Source: Anaeromassilibacillus sp001305115 (GTDB lineage Bacteria; Bacillota; Clostridia; Oscillospirales; Acutalibacteraceae). Taken from it: a DNA stretch of 64,000 nucleotides. The DNA lies in NCBI GenBank assembly GCA_042854365.1, contig AP031437.1, forward strand, positions 1,674,001-1,738,000, given 5' to 3'. A model generated the notes under the pieces. It did not search any database. It was not told the DNA's origin and saw only the letters and a list, made by a program, of their open reading frames with translations. Positions 41,247 through 51,396 of the stretch are shown in pieces (the stretch's first letter is position 1; each line of letters starts with the position of its first letter). Both the position numbers and the translations under genes were made by a program.

Positions 41247-43319
41247 TCATTCCGTCGGGGTAATGGGAAGATCCGTCGGAATATCTCCCCAAGTTTCCTC
41301 TGTGTCGGTCCCGGAAGGTTCCGAAGTCGTCCCTGGGTCGACATACGGATAACTTTCCACCTGGCTCGGCTTCCCAGTGTCAAAGTCCATAATGAACACC
41401 GCGTACTTGCTGCCGTCCAACTCAATGACCAGTGTCTTCTGGCCTGAGGTCCCCGTGACTTTGATGGTGCAAAGGTTGTTATACGCCGGATTCACAGTCC
41501 GAACACCGTCCTCCATGACCGTGCCATCCAAGTATGCCTTGAGTTGAATATCGTGTGAGACGTTCAGCGGCAGATGGATATTGGCTTCCAGGGTCTTTTC
41601 GGACTGTTTTCCAGAGCTGACCACAATATTAACCTTGCTGTCCTTATCTACCGGCACGCCCGGCAACGGATTTGTCTCTATGACGGTGTTTTCCGGCTTG
41701 TCGCTATCATCCTGAAGCGTGACATCGCCTACCTGGAGCCCTGCAGCCACAAGCTCGGATTTTGCTGCTTCAATATTCTTGTCAATGACGTTCGGCACTG
41801 GGATCTGCTCGTTTTCCGGTCCAGTGCTGACCAAGATCTTGATCGTACTGCCCTGCGGTGCGGTTGCATTCCCCTTGGGCTCTGTGCTGGTGACATAACC
41901 AGCGGCAATCTCATCATCGGGAATCTCGATCACGGTGGTCTCAAAGCCTGCATTTTTCAGCGTCTGCTCTGCATCCGCTTGGAGATAATTGGTCACATCG
42001 GGCACCGTTATCGCCTGTGCGCCGCTGTTAACCACCAACAACACCTCGCCGTCCTTCTTAACCGGCATACCAGCGGTTGGTTTCTGATCCAGGATCATGC
42101 CCGTCTCCTTCGTGGAATCCTCTTTTGTCTCCACGGAGAATTTAAATTCGTATTCCTCGTTGTTTTGGACATCGGTGTACAATTGTCCAACCAAGTTCGG
42201 CATATCGATGGTATCATCCGGTTGTGCATTGCAACTGCGGAAAATGGCCGCAATTCCGATGCTCAATGCAACGATCAAAAAGGCCGCCAAAATTCCCAGA
42301 ACCACCATCATGGTTTTTTTGTTGTTTCCTCCTCCGCCATTCTGACGGCGGCGCGGAGGCTCCTCTTCGTAATCGTCGTAGTCGTATCCATCGTTATAAG
42401 ACGGGGCACGGCCGTTTCGCACAGCACTGATTGCATTTACGTATTTGGTTGGCTTTTCATCGATAAAATATTTATACTGGAAACTGATGCTGGGATTGCG
42501 TTGAAACGCCTCAATATCTTCCAGCATTTCCGCCGCGGATTGATACCGCTGGTCTGGGTTCTTTTGCATGGCCCGCATCGTGATCTCTTCCAATCCCTCA
42601 GGAATGGCAGGGTTGATGTCGCGCGGCGGCTTGGGATCTGCCTGCAACTGCATAATGGCAACAGAAACCGCATTGTCCGCTTCAAAAGGCAGCGCACCGG
42701 TCAGCATCTCGTACAACATTACGCCCACAGAATAAATGTCTGCACGCTCGTCGGCTACCTCGCCGCGCGCCTGCTCCGGAGCAATATAGTGTACAGAACC
42801 GATCGCCTTATCGGTCATTGTGCGCGTTTCACTGCGGGAGAAACGGGCAATGCCGAAATCCGTCACCTTAATCGTGCCATCCTGCAACAGCATGATATTT
42901 TGCGGCTTAATATCCCGGTGAACAATACCTTTGCTATGGGCATGGTGCAGCGCACGCAGAATTTGCAGGGTAAAATGAACAGCCTCTTTCCATTTGAGTT
43001 CGCGTTGCTGGTCCAGATATTCCTTCAAGGTGATACCGTCGATGTATTCTTCCACAATGTACTGGATGCGGTCGCCAAAACTAACATCGTATACCTTCAC
43101 AATATTGGGATGGGAAAGGACCGCAATGGCCTTGGACTCGTTCTTAAAGCGGCGGATAAAGTCCTGATTCCCCAGAAATTCATCCTTGAGTATTTTGATC
43201 GCTACCGTTCGGTCATCGATAATGTCGTAAGCGCGGTACACATACGCCATGCCTCCCACGCCGATCAGCTCGTGAATCTCATAGCGCCCGTCAAGCCGTT
43301 TTCCTGTATACTTATCCAT
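41247..43319 (-). CDS. prkC: PASTA-domain serine/threonine kinase (PrkC/PknB)
   Basis: A 690-residue membrane kinase sensing cell-wall fragments. Kinase domain ~12-275: GVGGMAYVYRA loop, AIKILKDEF (Lys42), HRDIKPQNIML, DFGIARFS. After a basic/acidic linker (YDYDDYEEEPPRRRQNGGGG) comes one span (MMVVLGILAAFLIVALSIGI), then three PASTA repeats (DMPNLVGQLYTDVQNN..., TVPDVTNYLQADAEQTLKNA, PVPNVIDKNIEAAKSELVAA) and a unique ~85-residue end. It lies between the phosphatase and rsgA, as in B. subtilis. Substrates often include division and envelope proteins. Confidence 0.95.
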   Translation of the reverse strand: MDKYTGKRLDGRYEIHELIGVGGMAYVYRAYDIIDDRTVAIKILKDEFLGNQDFIRRFKNESKAIAVLSHPNIVKVYDVSFGDRIQYIVEEYIDGITLKEYLDQQRELKWKEAVHFTLQILRALHHAHSKGIVHRDIKPQNIMLLQDGTIKVTDFGIARFSRSETRTMTDKAIGSVHYIAPEQARGEVADERADIYSVGVMLYEMLTGALPFEADNAVSVAIMQLQADPKPPRDINPAIPEGLEEITMRAMQKNPDQRYQSAAEMLEDIEAFQRNPSISFQYKYFIDEKPTKYVNAISAVRNGRAPSYNDGYDYDDYEEEPPRRRQNGGGGNNKKTMMVVLGILAAFLIVALSIGIAAIFRSCNAQPDDTIDMPNLVGQLYTDVQNNEEYEFKFSVETKEDSTKETGMILDQKPTAGMPVKKDGEVLLVVNSGAQAITVPDVTNYLQADAEQTLKNAGFETTVIEIPDDEIAAGYVTSTEPKGNATAPQGSTIKILVSTGPENEQIPVPNVIDKNIEAAKSELVAAGLQVGDVTLQDDSDKPENTVIETNPLPGVPVDKDSKVNIVVSSGKQSEKTLEANIHLPLNVSHDIQLKAYLDGTVMEDGVRTVNPAYNNLCTIKVTGTSGQKTLVIELDGSKYAVFIMDFDTGKPSQVESYPYVDPGTTSEPSGTDTEETWGDIPTDLPITPTE

Positions 43320-43340
43320 GAAACATCAACTCCAATACCG

Positions 43341-44072
43341 TTAGTGTCTGATAACAGCGACTGTGACATTGTCCCCGCCGCCACCGCTTTTTGCCAAAGC
43401 GATCAGCCGGTCCGGCAAAAGCCGGACTTCCAGTTCCCGGGCGAGCCGCTCAATCTGTTCTTCTTCCACATAGTTGGTTAGACCATCCGTGCAGAGAAGC
43501 AACAGGTCATCGCCGGAAAATTTACATTCGCAGTAGTCGATCTCGATGCCGGATTCCACGCCCAGCGCGCGGGTGATGATATTCTTTTGCGGATGGCGCC
43601 TGGCCTGCTGTGAGGTCAGGTCCCCGCTGTTTACCAGTTCCTGCACCATCGAATGGTCTGTCGTGATCTGCCGCAGTCCATCCCGCGTAAGTAGATAGGC
43701 GCGGCTGTCCCCTGCATGGGCAATATGTGCGACCCCACCGGAAACAATCGCCGCCACCACCGTCGTCCCCATCCCCGTTAGAGATTCATCCGCAACCGCG
43801 CGGTCATAGATCGCCACATTGGCGTTGTAGATTGCAGAAATCATCAAGTTCTTGATGGATTGGTCCGTGATGTGCTCGCTTCCAGAGCTGAGAATCTGCT
43901 CCGAGATCAAGTCAACCGCCAACGCACTGGCGATGTTTCCACCGTTTGCGCCGCCCATTCCATCGCATACAACCGCCCACGCGGTATTTCCGGAGAGCAC
44001 GCCTGCCTTTACCGCATCCTGGTTGGAATGGCGCACAAGGCCAATATCAGTTTTCATGTAAATCTGCAACAT
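43341..44072 (-). CDS. prpC: PP2C-type protein phosphatase (PrpC)
   Basis: A 243-residue phosphatase that reverses PrkC. Motifs: DIGLVRHSNQDAVKA, WAVVCDGMGGANGGNIASAL, AHAGDSRAYLLTRDGLRQIT, LLLLCTDGLTNYVEEEQIE and GGGGDNVTVAVIRH, covering the metal-binding aspartates. ATG 44072 follows GAGGAGG and overlaps the rlmN end by 26 bases. Confidence 0.94.
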   Translation of the reverse strand: MLQIYMKTDIGLVRHSNQDAVKAGVLSGNTAWAVVCDGMGGANGGNIASALAVDLISEQILSSGSEHITDQSIKNLMISAIYNANVAIYDRAVADESLTGMGTTVVAAIVSGGVAHIAHAGDSRAYLLTRDGLRQITTDHSMVQELVNSGDLTSQQARRHPQKNIITRALGVESGIEIDYCECKFSGDDLLLLCTDGLTNYVEEEQIERLARELEVRLLPDRLIALAKSGGGGDNVTVAVIRH

Positions 44073-45108
44073 TGGCCACCTCCTCTTGATACCTGCGCCG
44101 CAGCTGCCCGCAGGAAGCATTGATGTCCGAACCGAGCGTCCGGCGCACGGTTGCAGTGATTCCCTTTTCCGAGAGAATCCGGATAAACTTCTGAATTTGT
44201 TCATTGGTACTCTTCCGATAGGAATTCCCCTTGACCTCGTTCACAGGGATCAAATTGACATGGCAAAGCATCCCATGCAGCCGCATCGCCAATTCTTTCG
44301 CGCAAGCGGCAGTATCGTTAACGCCGCTGATCATCGCGTACTCAAAGGAGATCCTTCGGCCGGTTGCCTGTGCATATGCGCGGCATGCGGTCAAAAGCTC
44401 GTCTACTCCCCACCGGTGATTGACCGGCATAGTTTGAGAGCGAATTGCATCGTTCGGCGCATGCAACGAAACCGACAGCGTCAGTTGGAGCTTCCTCTCT
44501 GCCAAGTCGTAAATTTTGTCCACAATCCCACAGGTGGAAAGAGAAATATGCCGCATTCCAATATTCATCCCCTCGTCCGAGGAAACCAATTCCAAAAAAC
44601 GGAGCACATTTTGGTAATTGTCAAGCGGCTCCCCCATCCCCATCAACACCACATTCGAAATGCGAATGCCTTGGTCCTGTTGGACCGTCTGGATTTGCGC
44701 CAACATTTCGGAGGCGGTTAGATTCCGTGAAAACCCGCTCTTGCCCGTGGCACAAAAAGAACAATTCATTTTGCAGCCCACTTGGCTGGAAATACAGATG
44801 GAATAGCCGTGGTGGTACTCCATCAGCACGCATTCCACATGTTCGCCGTCCGGCAAACGCAGCAGGTACTTGGCCGTGCCGTCCAACTTGGAAACCAGCC
44901 GCTGTTCGATTTCCGCCACAGCTATGTAATACCGCTCGGAAAGCGTTTGGCGGAAAGCTTTCGATTGATCCGACATCTCCGCAAAGGAACGTACCCCCCG
45001 GTGAAGCCAACGGTACACCTGCAGCGCATGGAAGGGCTTTTGCCCCTGCGCAATAAAGTCCGCACGCAGTTCTTCCAGCGTCATCGATTTTATGTCCTGT
45101 AAAGTCAA
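44047..45108 (-). CDS. rlmN: 23S rRNA (A2503)/tRNA (A37) C2-methyltransferase
   Basis: A 353-residue radical-SAM methylase. The cluster motif is GCKMNCSFCATGKSGFSRNL (CX3CX2C), followed by VVLMGMGEPLDNYQNVLRFL and the C-terminal catalytic Cys in RRTLGSDINASCGQLRRR. TTG at 45108 is the likely start (GGGAGA 7 bases upstream; an upstream ATG lacks a ribosome site), though an internal ATG at IKSMTLEEL is possible. Belongs to the operon with rsmB and prpC. Confidence 0.92.
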   Translation of the reverse strand: MTLQDIKSMTLEELRADFIAQGQKPFHALQVYRWLHRGVRSFAEMSDQSKAFRQTLSERYYIAVAEIEQRLVSKLDGTAKYLLRLPDGEHVECVLMEYHHGYSICISSQVGCKMNCSFCATGKSGFSRNLTASEMLAQIQTVQQDQGIRISNVVLMGMGEPLDNYQNVLRFLELVSSDEGMNIGMRHISLSTCGIVDKIYDLAERKLQLTLSVSLHAPNDAIRSQTMPVNHRWGVDELLTACRAYAQATGRRISFEYAMISGVNDTAACAKELAMRLHGMLCHVNLIPVNEVKGNSYRKSTNEQIQKFIRILSEKGITATVRRTLGSDINASCGQLRRRYQEEVANVADLHEN

Positions 45109-45198
45109 ATTTACACTCTCCCAGCCATCCGGAAAATCGGGCAGGCCCCCAACTTCCAAATGCTTTTTCCCTCTGTCCGATTGTTGCTTTCTTCCGAA

Positions 45199-46533
45199 TT
45201 ATCGCCGCTGAAAGGATGCGACGAAAAATCCGTCCGTCCCATGTGCATGCGGCAGGAACGTCCATTCGTTCTCCGGTTCCTCAATTGCATGCTGCAACCC
45301 CAATGGCGCAGGCAATGCCCTCGGCACAAAATCCGCATGTTCTTTCAAAAAGCGTCTTGCCACCTCCCCATTTTCCGCCGGATTCAGCGTGCAGGTGGAG
45401 TACAACAAAACGCCCCCGCTTTTTACCAATTCGGAGGTTTTACTCAGAATACCGTACTGCAAATCCGGCAAACTGTCAAGGGTACAAGGCAATTTATATC
45501 GAATTTCCGGTTTACGCCGAAGAATTCCCAGACCGGAACACGGTGCATCGCAGAGGACCCGATCTGCGGGTTCTAACGGCTTTGTGGGCTTTTGCGCGTC
45601 ACGCAGATCCGCGCGTACACATGTCAAACCCAACCGGCTGGCTCCGTCGCGAATCAAGCGCACTTTTCCTTTATATTGGTCAAAAGCCAGGACCTCGCCG
45701 GTGTTCTGCATCTGTTCTGCAATGGTAAAGGTCTTTCCACCGGGCGCAGCACAGACATCCACCACACGTTCCCCCGGCTTCGCCCCCAAAAACGCCGCGC
45801 ACAACTGCGACGAAAGGTCCTGTACATGGAACAGCCCCTCTTGAAAAGCCCCCAACGACGATATCGAACCGGCTACCTCCACTTTTGCAGCCCACGGAAC
45901 CCATGTAATGGCTTCTGCCTTTACATTTTCTTCCATCAGCCGACGCAGTAAGTATTCCTCATCGCCCTTCGTATTATTCAGACGAACATAGATTGGAGGA
46001 TGCTCGGACAAGGAATCCAGCAGATCCGCTGTACACTGCTGCCCATATGCCTTCTGCCATAGCAAAATCAGCCATTCAGGGCAGGAGTATTTCAAGCTGA
46101 GGAAGTGCACCGGATCTGCCTCCTGCTCCGGAAGATGCAACTTTTCCAGGTTTCGGAGCAAATTCCGCAGCACCGCATTGATAAAGCCCGAAGCCTTTAC
46201 AGCTCTATTCTGCTTTGCCAGCTCAACAGCTACATTTACGGCAGCGCTTGGAGGAACTTTTTCCAAATATAGAATCTGATAAGCGCCAATACGCAGGATC
46301 TCCCGCACCTGCGGCGACATCTTACGGATGGGGATACTCGCAAATTGTCCAATATAATAGTCCAGGGTCAGGCGGCGTTCCAAAACCCCATAAAAAATGG
46401 CGGATGCCAAGGCCGCATCGCGCGGCTCCAAGGCAAATTGGGCAAGGGTTTTATCCAACACCAAATTGGAAAAGCCCTCGTTTTCATCCACATGTAGCAA
46501 AGCCGCCAATGCGGCTGCTCTCGCATCCGCCAT
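45199..46533 (-). CDS. rsmB: 16S rRNA m5C967 methyltransferase
   Basis: A 444-residue enzyme with an N-terminal NusB-like domain (MADARAAALAALLHVDENEG, GAYQILYLEKVPPSAAVNVA) and a C-terminal SAM domain: VVDVCAAPGGKTFTIAEQMQ, catalytic Cys in VLCDAPCSGLGILRRKPEIR, second Cys in LLYSTCTLNPAENGEVA. GGAGG lies 10 bases before ATG 46533, which overlaps the previous gene's stop. Confidence 0.94.
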   Translation of the reverse strand: MADARAAALAALLHVDENEGFSNLVLDKTLAQFALEPRDAALASAIFYGVLERRLTLDYYIGQFASIPIRKMSPQVREILRIGAYQILYLEKVPPSAAVNVAVELAKQNRAVKASGFINAVLRNLLRNLEKLHLPEQEADPVHFLSLKYSCPEWLILLWQKAYGQQCTADLLDSLSEHPPIYVRLNNTKGDEEYLLRRLMEENVKAEAITWVPWAAKVEVAGSISSLGAFQEGLFHVQDLSSQLCAAFLGAKPGERVVDVCAAPGGKTFTIAEQMQNTGEVLAFDQYKGKVRLIRDGASRLGLTCVRADLRDAQKPTKPLEPADRVLCDAPCSGLGILRRKPEIRYKLPCTLDSLPDLQYGILSKTSELVKSGGVLLYSTCTLNPAENGEVARRFLKEHADFVPRALPAPLGLQHAIEEPENEWTFLPHAHGTDGFFVASFQRR

Positions 46534-47237
46534 CAATGATCATTCCTCCGATTTCCAAAGATCAGTAGCAGACGTAGAAGGGACATCAACGCCGTGAACG
46601 TCGCCGCCACATAGGTCATTGCAGCAGCCCGCAAAACCTTCTTGGCCCCTTCCAATTCCTCCGGATATAAAATTCCGGTTGCATCCAACGCCTGCAAAGC
46701 CCGCGCACTCGCATTGAACTCCACTGGCAAAGTAACCAGCTGAAACAATACGCACAGGCTATACAGCCCAATTCCGATATTTACGACAAAGTCGTATTGT
46801 ACCGGCAAAATCAGGCCAATCAAAATCAAAGGCATCGCCAGATTGGAGCCGAGCCGTGTCACAGGCACCAACGCCGCTCGAATTTTGTTTGGAAAATACC
46901 CCTGTGCATGCTGAACCGCATGGCCCGCTTCATGTGCAGCCACACCGACTGCCGAAATAGACGTCGCGGCATACACTGGGTCAGACAGGCTAATGATTCC
47001 AGTGGAGGGGTTGAAATTGTCGGTCAGATTCCCACCGATGTGACGGATTTGTACACCCTGTGCGCCGCCATACTGCATCACGCGCATGGCCGCATCCGCT
47101 CCTGTCATGTTGCGGTAGGTGTTCACACGCGAATACTTTTGAAACGTGGAATTTACCTGAAATTGCGCATACATCGTAATGAGCAGCGCTGGCAACATAA
47201 AAAGGAAATACGAGTAATCAAAATAATACAATCCCAT
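46533..47237 (-). CDS. YugP-type zinc metallopeptidase
   Basis: A 234-residue membrane protease-like protein: N-terminal span (FDYSYFLFMLPALLITMYAQ), zinc motif VAAHEAGHAVQHAQGYFP, then further spans (NLAMPLILIGLILPVQYDFV, LYSLCVLFQLVTLPVEFNAS). The family is common in this operon in clostridia, between fmt and rsmB; substrates are unknown. AAGGAG precedes the ATG. Confidence 0.9.
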   Translation of the reverse strand: MGLYYFDYSYFLFMLPALLITMYAQFQVNSTFQKYSRVNTYRNMTGADAAMRVMQYGGAQGVQIRHIGGNLTDNFNPSTGIISLSDPVYAATSISAVGVAAHEAGHAVQHAQGYFPNKIRAALVPVTRLGSNLAMPLILIGLILPVQYDFVVNIGIGLYSLCVLFQLVTLPVEFNASARALQALDATGILYPEELEGAKKVLRAAAMTYVAATFTALMSLLRLLLIFGNRRNDH

Positions 47238-47243
47238 AAATTG

Positions 47244-48182
47244 TTACTCCTTTGCCTCACCGAGCACTGCGCCCTGGTCGAGCCGGTGCCCACAGAGGAA
47301 CTCTTTTCCACCCATACGTTTTCCGCCCTCATATTGGACAATCTCCAATTCCAAAGCGGTGTTGTCCCCACAGGCCACCACAAAACGATCTTTCCTGCGG
47401 GCAACTTCGCCTGGTGCACCGCCAAACCCCGGTACAACCGTTGCCCGGTGCACCTTTAGGCGTTTTTGACGGTAAACGGTTTCGGCAACCGGCCAGGGGG
47501 AAAGCCCACGCACTAAGTTGTGCAGCTCTCTTGCCGGGCGATTCCAATCGATTTTTCCAAGCTCTTTGGTCAACATGGAGGCATAACAGGTTTCTGCATC
47601 CCCCTGCGGTGTACGTTGAATCGTCCCTTCTGCAACGACCCTAAGGGTTTCAACAATCAATTCGGCCCCCATCTTTGCGAGGCGGTCGTGCAATTCCCCG
47701 GCTGTCTCCTCAGGCCCAATGGCTGTACGGGCCTTCAAAAGCATGTCGCCTGTGTCCAACCCTTCTGCCATATACATTGTGGTGACACCGGTCTCTGCGT
47801 CGCCGTTGAGCACCGACCATTGGATGGGGGCTGCTCCGCGATACTTTGGGAGCAGAGAAGCATGCACATTGATGCAGCCATACGGCGGGATCTCTAAAAT
47901 TTCTTTCGGGAGAATTTTCCCATAAGCTACCACTACAATGCACTCTGGCTGCATTTCTCGAATCTGCTGCGCTGCCTCCTGCGTGCGCAATGTTGTTGGC
48001 TGATAAACCGGCAGATTGTGCGCAAGCGCCAGCACCTTGACCGGCGGCGGCGTCATGGCATATCCTCTTCCTTTTGGCTTATCCGGCTGAGTAAACACAG
48101 CGCACACCTCGTGCCCTGCATCCAATAGACTTTGCAAGCATGGAACGGCAAAGTCCGGCGTTCCCATAAATAGAATCCGCAA
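47244..48182 (-). CDS. fmt: Methionyl-tRNA formyltransferase
   Basis: A 312-residue enzyme that formylates initiator Met-tRNA. MRILFMGTPDFAVPCLQSLL start, VVVAYGKILPKEILEIPPYG, the folate/catalytic NVHASLLPKYRGAAPIQWSV and GVTTMYMAEGLDTGDMLLK, then the C-terminal OB domain. The start is TTG at 48182 with AGGATG 8 bases upstream. It pairs with def just upstream. Confidence 0.95.
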   Translation of the reverse strand: MRILFMGTPDFAVPCLQSLLDAGHEVCAVFTQPDKPKGRGYAMTPPPVKVLALAHNLPVYQPTTLRTQEAAQQIREMQPECIVVVAYGKILPKEILEIPPYGCINVHASLLPKYRGAAPIQWSVLNGDAETGVTTMYMAEGLDTGDMLLKARTAIGPEETAGELHDRLAKMGAELIVETLRVVAEGTIQRTPQGDAETCYASMLTKELGKIDWNRPARELHNLVRGLSPWPVAETVYRQKRLKVHRATVVPGFGGAPGEVARRKDRFVVACGDNTALELEIVQYEGGKRMGGKEFLCGHRLDQGAVLGEAKE

Positions 48183-48208
48183 TTTTCATCATCCTATCCG
48201 TGGTGAGA

Positions 48209-48682
48209 TTACTGAAGCTTTTGCAGCTCCTCTGGGGAAAGCATCCGCACAACGTGGGATTTAAAGACCACGCCATTGAGATGATCGATCTCGTGGCAAC
48301 ATGCGGTCGCCAGCAGTTCTTCCCCTTCCAGTTCAAACGTTTTTCCCTCGCGATTTTGGGCGCGTACCAAAACACGCATTGGGCGCTTTGTGATCCCATA
48401 TTGTCCTGGGAAGGACAGGCATCCTTCGACGCACTCCTGTTCGCCGCTCTGTTCGACGATCTCCGGATTGACCATCTCAATCGGCCCGCTCCCCACGTCG
48501 ATCACCACTATGCGGCGGCGGATGCCCACCTGGGGCGCTGCAAGGCCGACTCCATCCGCGGACTTCATGGTCTCGATCATGTCGTCCAACAGAATGCCCA
48601 ATTTTTCGTCGAATTTATCGACGGGCCGGCAAACTTTTGTCAAGATTTCGTCCCCGTCTTTTACAATATTACGAATTGCCAT
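48209..48682 (-). CDS. def: Peptide deformylase
   Basis: A 157-residue Fe/Zn hydrolase removing the N-formyl group. Three motifs are intact: GVGLAAPQVG, EGCLSFP and CHEIDHLNGV (normally QHExDHL; here CHEIDH). GGAGG lies 7 bases before the ATG. It is followed by fmt after 26 bases. Confidence 0.95.
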   Translation of the reverse strand: MAIRNIVKDGDEILTKVCRPVDKFDEKLGILLDDMIETMKSADGVGLAAPQVGIRRRIVVIDVGSGPIEMVNPEIVEQSGEQECVEGCLSFPGQYGITKRPMRVLVRAQNREGKTFELEGEELLATACCHEIDHLNGVVFKSHVVRMLSPEELQKLQ

Positions 48683-48724
48683 TTTTATTCCTCCAATATC
48701 ATACTCTTGCTTTTGAGCCGTCGT

Positions 48725-51175
48725 TTATAAGATCCTATCCGGATTGATGTCCGCAAAGGCGGTCACATCCCGAAACGTCCGTTCTTTTGCAAAGGCAATC
48801 AACAGCCGGGAAATCATCTGGCGGAAACTCCGGCTGTTCCGGCATTTCACGATTAATTTATACCTATATTTATTGCTGACCTTGCCGATTAATGCGGGAG
48901 AAGGATTTAAAACCCGCATCGGCTCCTGCGGATATTCTGCTTGGGCCAAAGAACGCAACATTTGCAAAAAAGCTTCGCTTGCGCGTGCCACTTTTTCCTC
49001 ATGTATACCGACAAATCCCACCACACACAGGTCGGCGAACGGCGGATACAGCATCCCCTTGCGTACGGCAATTTCCCCCTCGTAAAAGGCAGGGTAATCC
49101 TGCCGGGCGGCTAAGGCGAGCACGGAATTTTCCGGTGTGAATGTTTGGATGATGGCTTCCCCTGCATATTGACCGCGCCCGGCCCGCCCGGCCACTTGGG
49201 TCAGTAGATCAAACGCGCGCTCATAGCTGCGGAAATCATCCCCATAAAGGGCCTGGTCTGCGGAGAGAACGCCCACCAGTGTCACATTTTCAAAATCCAA
49301 TCCTTTTGCTACCATCTGCGTGCCAACAATCACATCGTATTCCCCACGGGCAAAGCTCTGCAACTTTTCCTCATAGGCAAAGCGCGTCATCGCCACATCG
49401 GTATCAAGCCGCAAAACACGCGCCTCCGGAAGAAGTTCCAACAATTGCTGTTCCGCCCTCTGCGTCCCGAATCCCGCGTAATGAACTTTGTCCGCATGGC
49501 AGGTTGGACACTCTGTGGAAAACGGCACCGAGTACCCGCAGTAATGGCACATCAAGCGCTGATTAGCCGCATGATAAGTCAAGGATATGCTGCAATTGGG
49601 ACAAGTAACTACATTTCCACATGATTTGCAGGACACAAACGTATTGTAACCACGCCGGTTTAACAAAATGATGGACTGCTTATGAATTTTTATATTTTTT
49701 TCCAATTCTGCCAACAGAGCACGGCTATAGATACTCTCATTTCCAGCCTCAAGCTCCCGGTTCATATCCACAAAACGAACCTGAGGAAGCCTTGCACCGC
49801 CATAGCGGCTGGGCAACCGGTTAAATGTATAACGCCCTACCTGCGCAAAGTAATAGCTCTCAATCGATGGCGTCGCAGAAGCCAGCACCAAAAGCGCCTT
49901 ATGGTATGCACATCGAAATTTTGCAACATCCCGCGCATGATAACGTGGCGAAGCCTCCGATTTATAAGTGTGCTCCTGCTCTTCATCCATAACGACCAAG
50001 CCCAGGTGATCAAATGGTGCAAAAACCGCGGACCGCGTTCCAACCGCGATGGAAACCTCTCCGCGGCGCACGCGTTTCCACTCGTCCAGCCGCTCAGAGA
50101 GCGATAGACCGCTGTGAAACACCGCTACACGCCGTCCATATCGCTGATGAAACCGCGCTAGACTTTGTGGAGTCAAAGAAATCTCCGGCACCATCACGAT
50201 GGCCTGTTTTCCATCAGCAAGCACCTCATCGATCAACCGCATAAAGACCGAGGTCTTACCGCTTCCAGTCACCCCAAACAGCAGAGAAACACCGCCCATC
50301 CCTGAACGGTACTGCGCCAACAGGTGTTGATAAGCACTCTGTTGCTCATCTGAGAGAAGAAGCTCCTGCTGCACCACTGGATTTTGCACTTGGTCATATG
50401 GATTGCGGTAAATCTCCGTCTCGTAATAACAGGCTACGCCTTTTGTCACCAGGGTATTCACCACAGCAGGCGTGACCCCTGCAAAATAACAGACTTCCTT
50501 CAAAGACGCACTGCCGGCCTCCTGTAAAATCCGGCAGACTGCTCTTTGCTTGGGCGTCAATTTAGAAAGAGGCTCTTCATCGGTAAGGCGCACCATCTTC
50601 TGTGCCGCATCTTTAATCTGCCGTACAGCAGCACCTGTCTTTTGCAAAAAACCACGTTTAAAGAGCTTTTCAGGAGCGGTGCTCTCCACCGGAAGTCCCG
50701 TCGCTTTCAATAGTTTTTCCCGCTCAACCGGCCTGGAACACCCTGCCAGATATTGCAGAACGGTTCGCTCTTCTACAGAAAACGTCTCCATTTCCTGCGC
50801 TTTTCCTTGCACCAAAGTGTACTCGGTCTTTAAGCGAACATTGATTCCCGCAGGAAGCAGAAGCTTCACCGCCTCAAATAACGTACAAAAACAACGATCC
50901 TTTAGCCAATAGACCAACGAAATCGCTTCACTAGTAAGAAGCGGCGCTTCATCCAGCACCGCCACCACTTGTTTCATCTCGTTTTGGGTTTTCTTTTCCG
51001 GGGAAATCTCTAAAATCATCGCCAGCCGTTGGGAATTTCCCGCGCCAAACGGCACCAACGCCCGACACCCTGGCTTCGCCTGCTCCAAAAGTGCTTCTGG
51101 AACGAGATAGTCAAACGTTCTGTCAAAGTGATAAGCGGTATTCTCTACCGCCACCCGTGCAAAAAGAATGGACAT
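48725..51175 (-). CDS. priA: Primosomal helicase PriA
   Basis: An 816-residue replication-restart helicase. The N-terminal 3'-DNA-binding domain (VENTAYHFDRTFDYLVPEAL), Walker A FGVTGSGKTSVFMRLI, DEEQEHTYKSEASPRYHARD, the zinc-binding cysteines CKSCGNVVTCPNCSISLTYH ... CHYCGYSVPFSTECPTCHAD, and VGTQMVAKGLDFENVTLVGV follow in family order. ATG shares one base with the rpoZ stop (TAATG). coaBC, which sits between rpoZ and priA in B. subtilis, is absent here. Confidence 0.95.
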   Translation of the reverse strand: MSILFARVAVENTAYHFDRTFDYLVPEALLEQAKPGCRALVPFGAGNSQRLAMILEISPEKKTQNEMKQVVAVLDEAPLLTSEAISLVYWLKDRCFCTLFEAVKLLLPAGINVRLKTEYTLVQGKAQEMETFSVEERTVLQYLAGCSRPVEREKLLKATGLPVESTAPEKLFKRGFLQKTGAAVRQIKDAAQKMVRLTDEEPLSKLTPKQRAVCRILQEAGSASLKEVCYFAGVTPAVVNTLVTKGVACYYETEIYRNPYDQVQNPVVQQELLLSDEQQSAYQHLLAQYRSGMGGVSLLFGVTGSGKTSVFMRLIDEVLADGKQAIVMVPEISLTPQSLARFHQRYGRRVAVFHSGLSLSERLDEWKRVRRGEVSIAVGTRSAVFAPFDHLGLVVMDEEQEHTYKSEASPRYHARDVAKFRCAYHKALLVLASATPSIESYYFAQVGRYTFNRLPSRYGGARLPQVRFVDMNRELEAGNESIYSRALLAELEKNIKIHKQSIILLNRRGYNTFVSCKSCGNVVTCPNCSISLTYHAANQRLMCHYCGYSVPFSTECPTCHADKVHYAGFGTQRAEQQLLELLPEARVLRLDTDVAMTRFAYEEKLQSFARGEYDVIVGTQMVAKGLDFENVTLVGVLSADQALYGDDFRSYERAFDLLTQVAGRAGRGQYAGEAIIQTFTPENSVLALAARQDYPAFYEGEIAVRKGMLYPPFADLCVVGFVGIHEEKVARASEAFLQMLRSLAQAEYPQEPMRVLNPSPALIGKVSNKYRYKLIVKCRNSRSFRQMISRLLIAFAKERTFRDVTAFADINPDRIL

Positions 51176-51396
51176 TACATTTCCAGATCATCATCGTTGG
51201 GTTCCGGGGTCTCGACGATCTTAAATTTGTGTTCCGCATACTCTTCCAGAGCAAGGTCCACGGGTTTTTCGATTAAAATATCCCCCTTCTCTTCTGCTTC
51301 GCCAGCGATTTCGCGGGCGCGCTTTGCAATCCCCACTACAAAGGAATAGCGGCTCTGATTTGGGCCAAGGCTGGAATCTTCAATCGGTTTAATCAT
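51175..51396 (-). CDS. rpoZ: RNA polymerase omega subunit
   Basis: A 73-residue protein: MIKPIEDSSLGPNQSRYSFV, VGIAKRAREIAGEAEEK (the RAREI helix typical of omega) and DLALEEYAEHKFKIVE. It overlaps gmk by 8 bases upstream and priA by one base downstream. The gmk-rpoZ pairing is conserved. Confidence 0.92.
   Translation of the reverse strand: MIKPIEDSSLGPNQSRYSFVVGIAKRAREIAGEAEEKGDILIEKPVDLALEEYAEHKFKIVETPEPNDDDLEM

Noticed and set aside
41574..43481. A 635-codon plus-strand frame
   Set aside because: It is the antisense shadow of prkC, whose motifs are unmistakable on the other strand.
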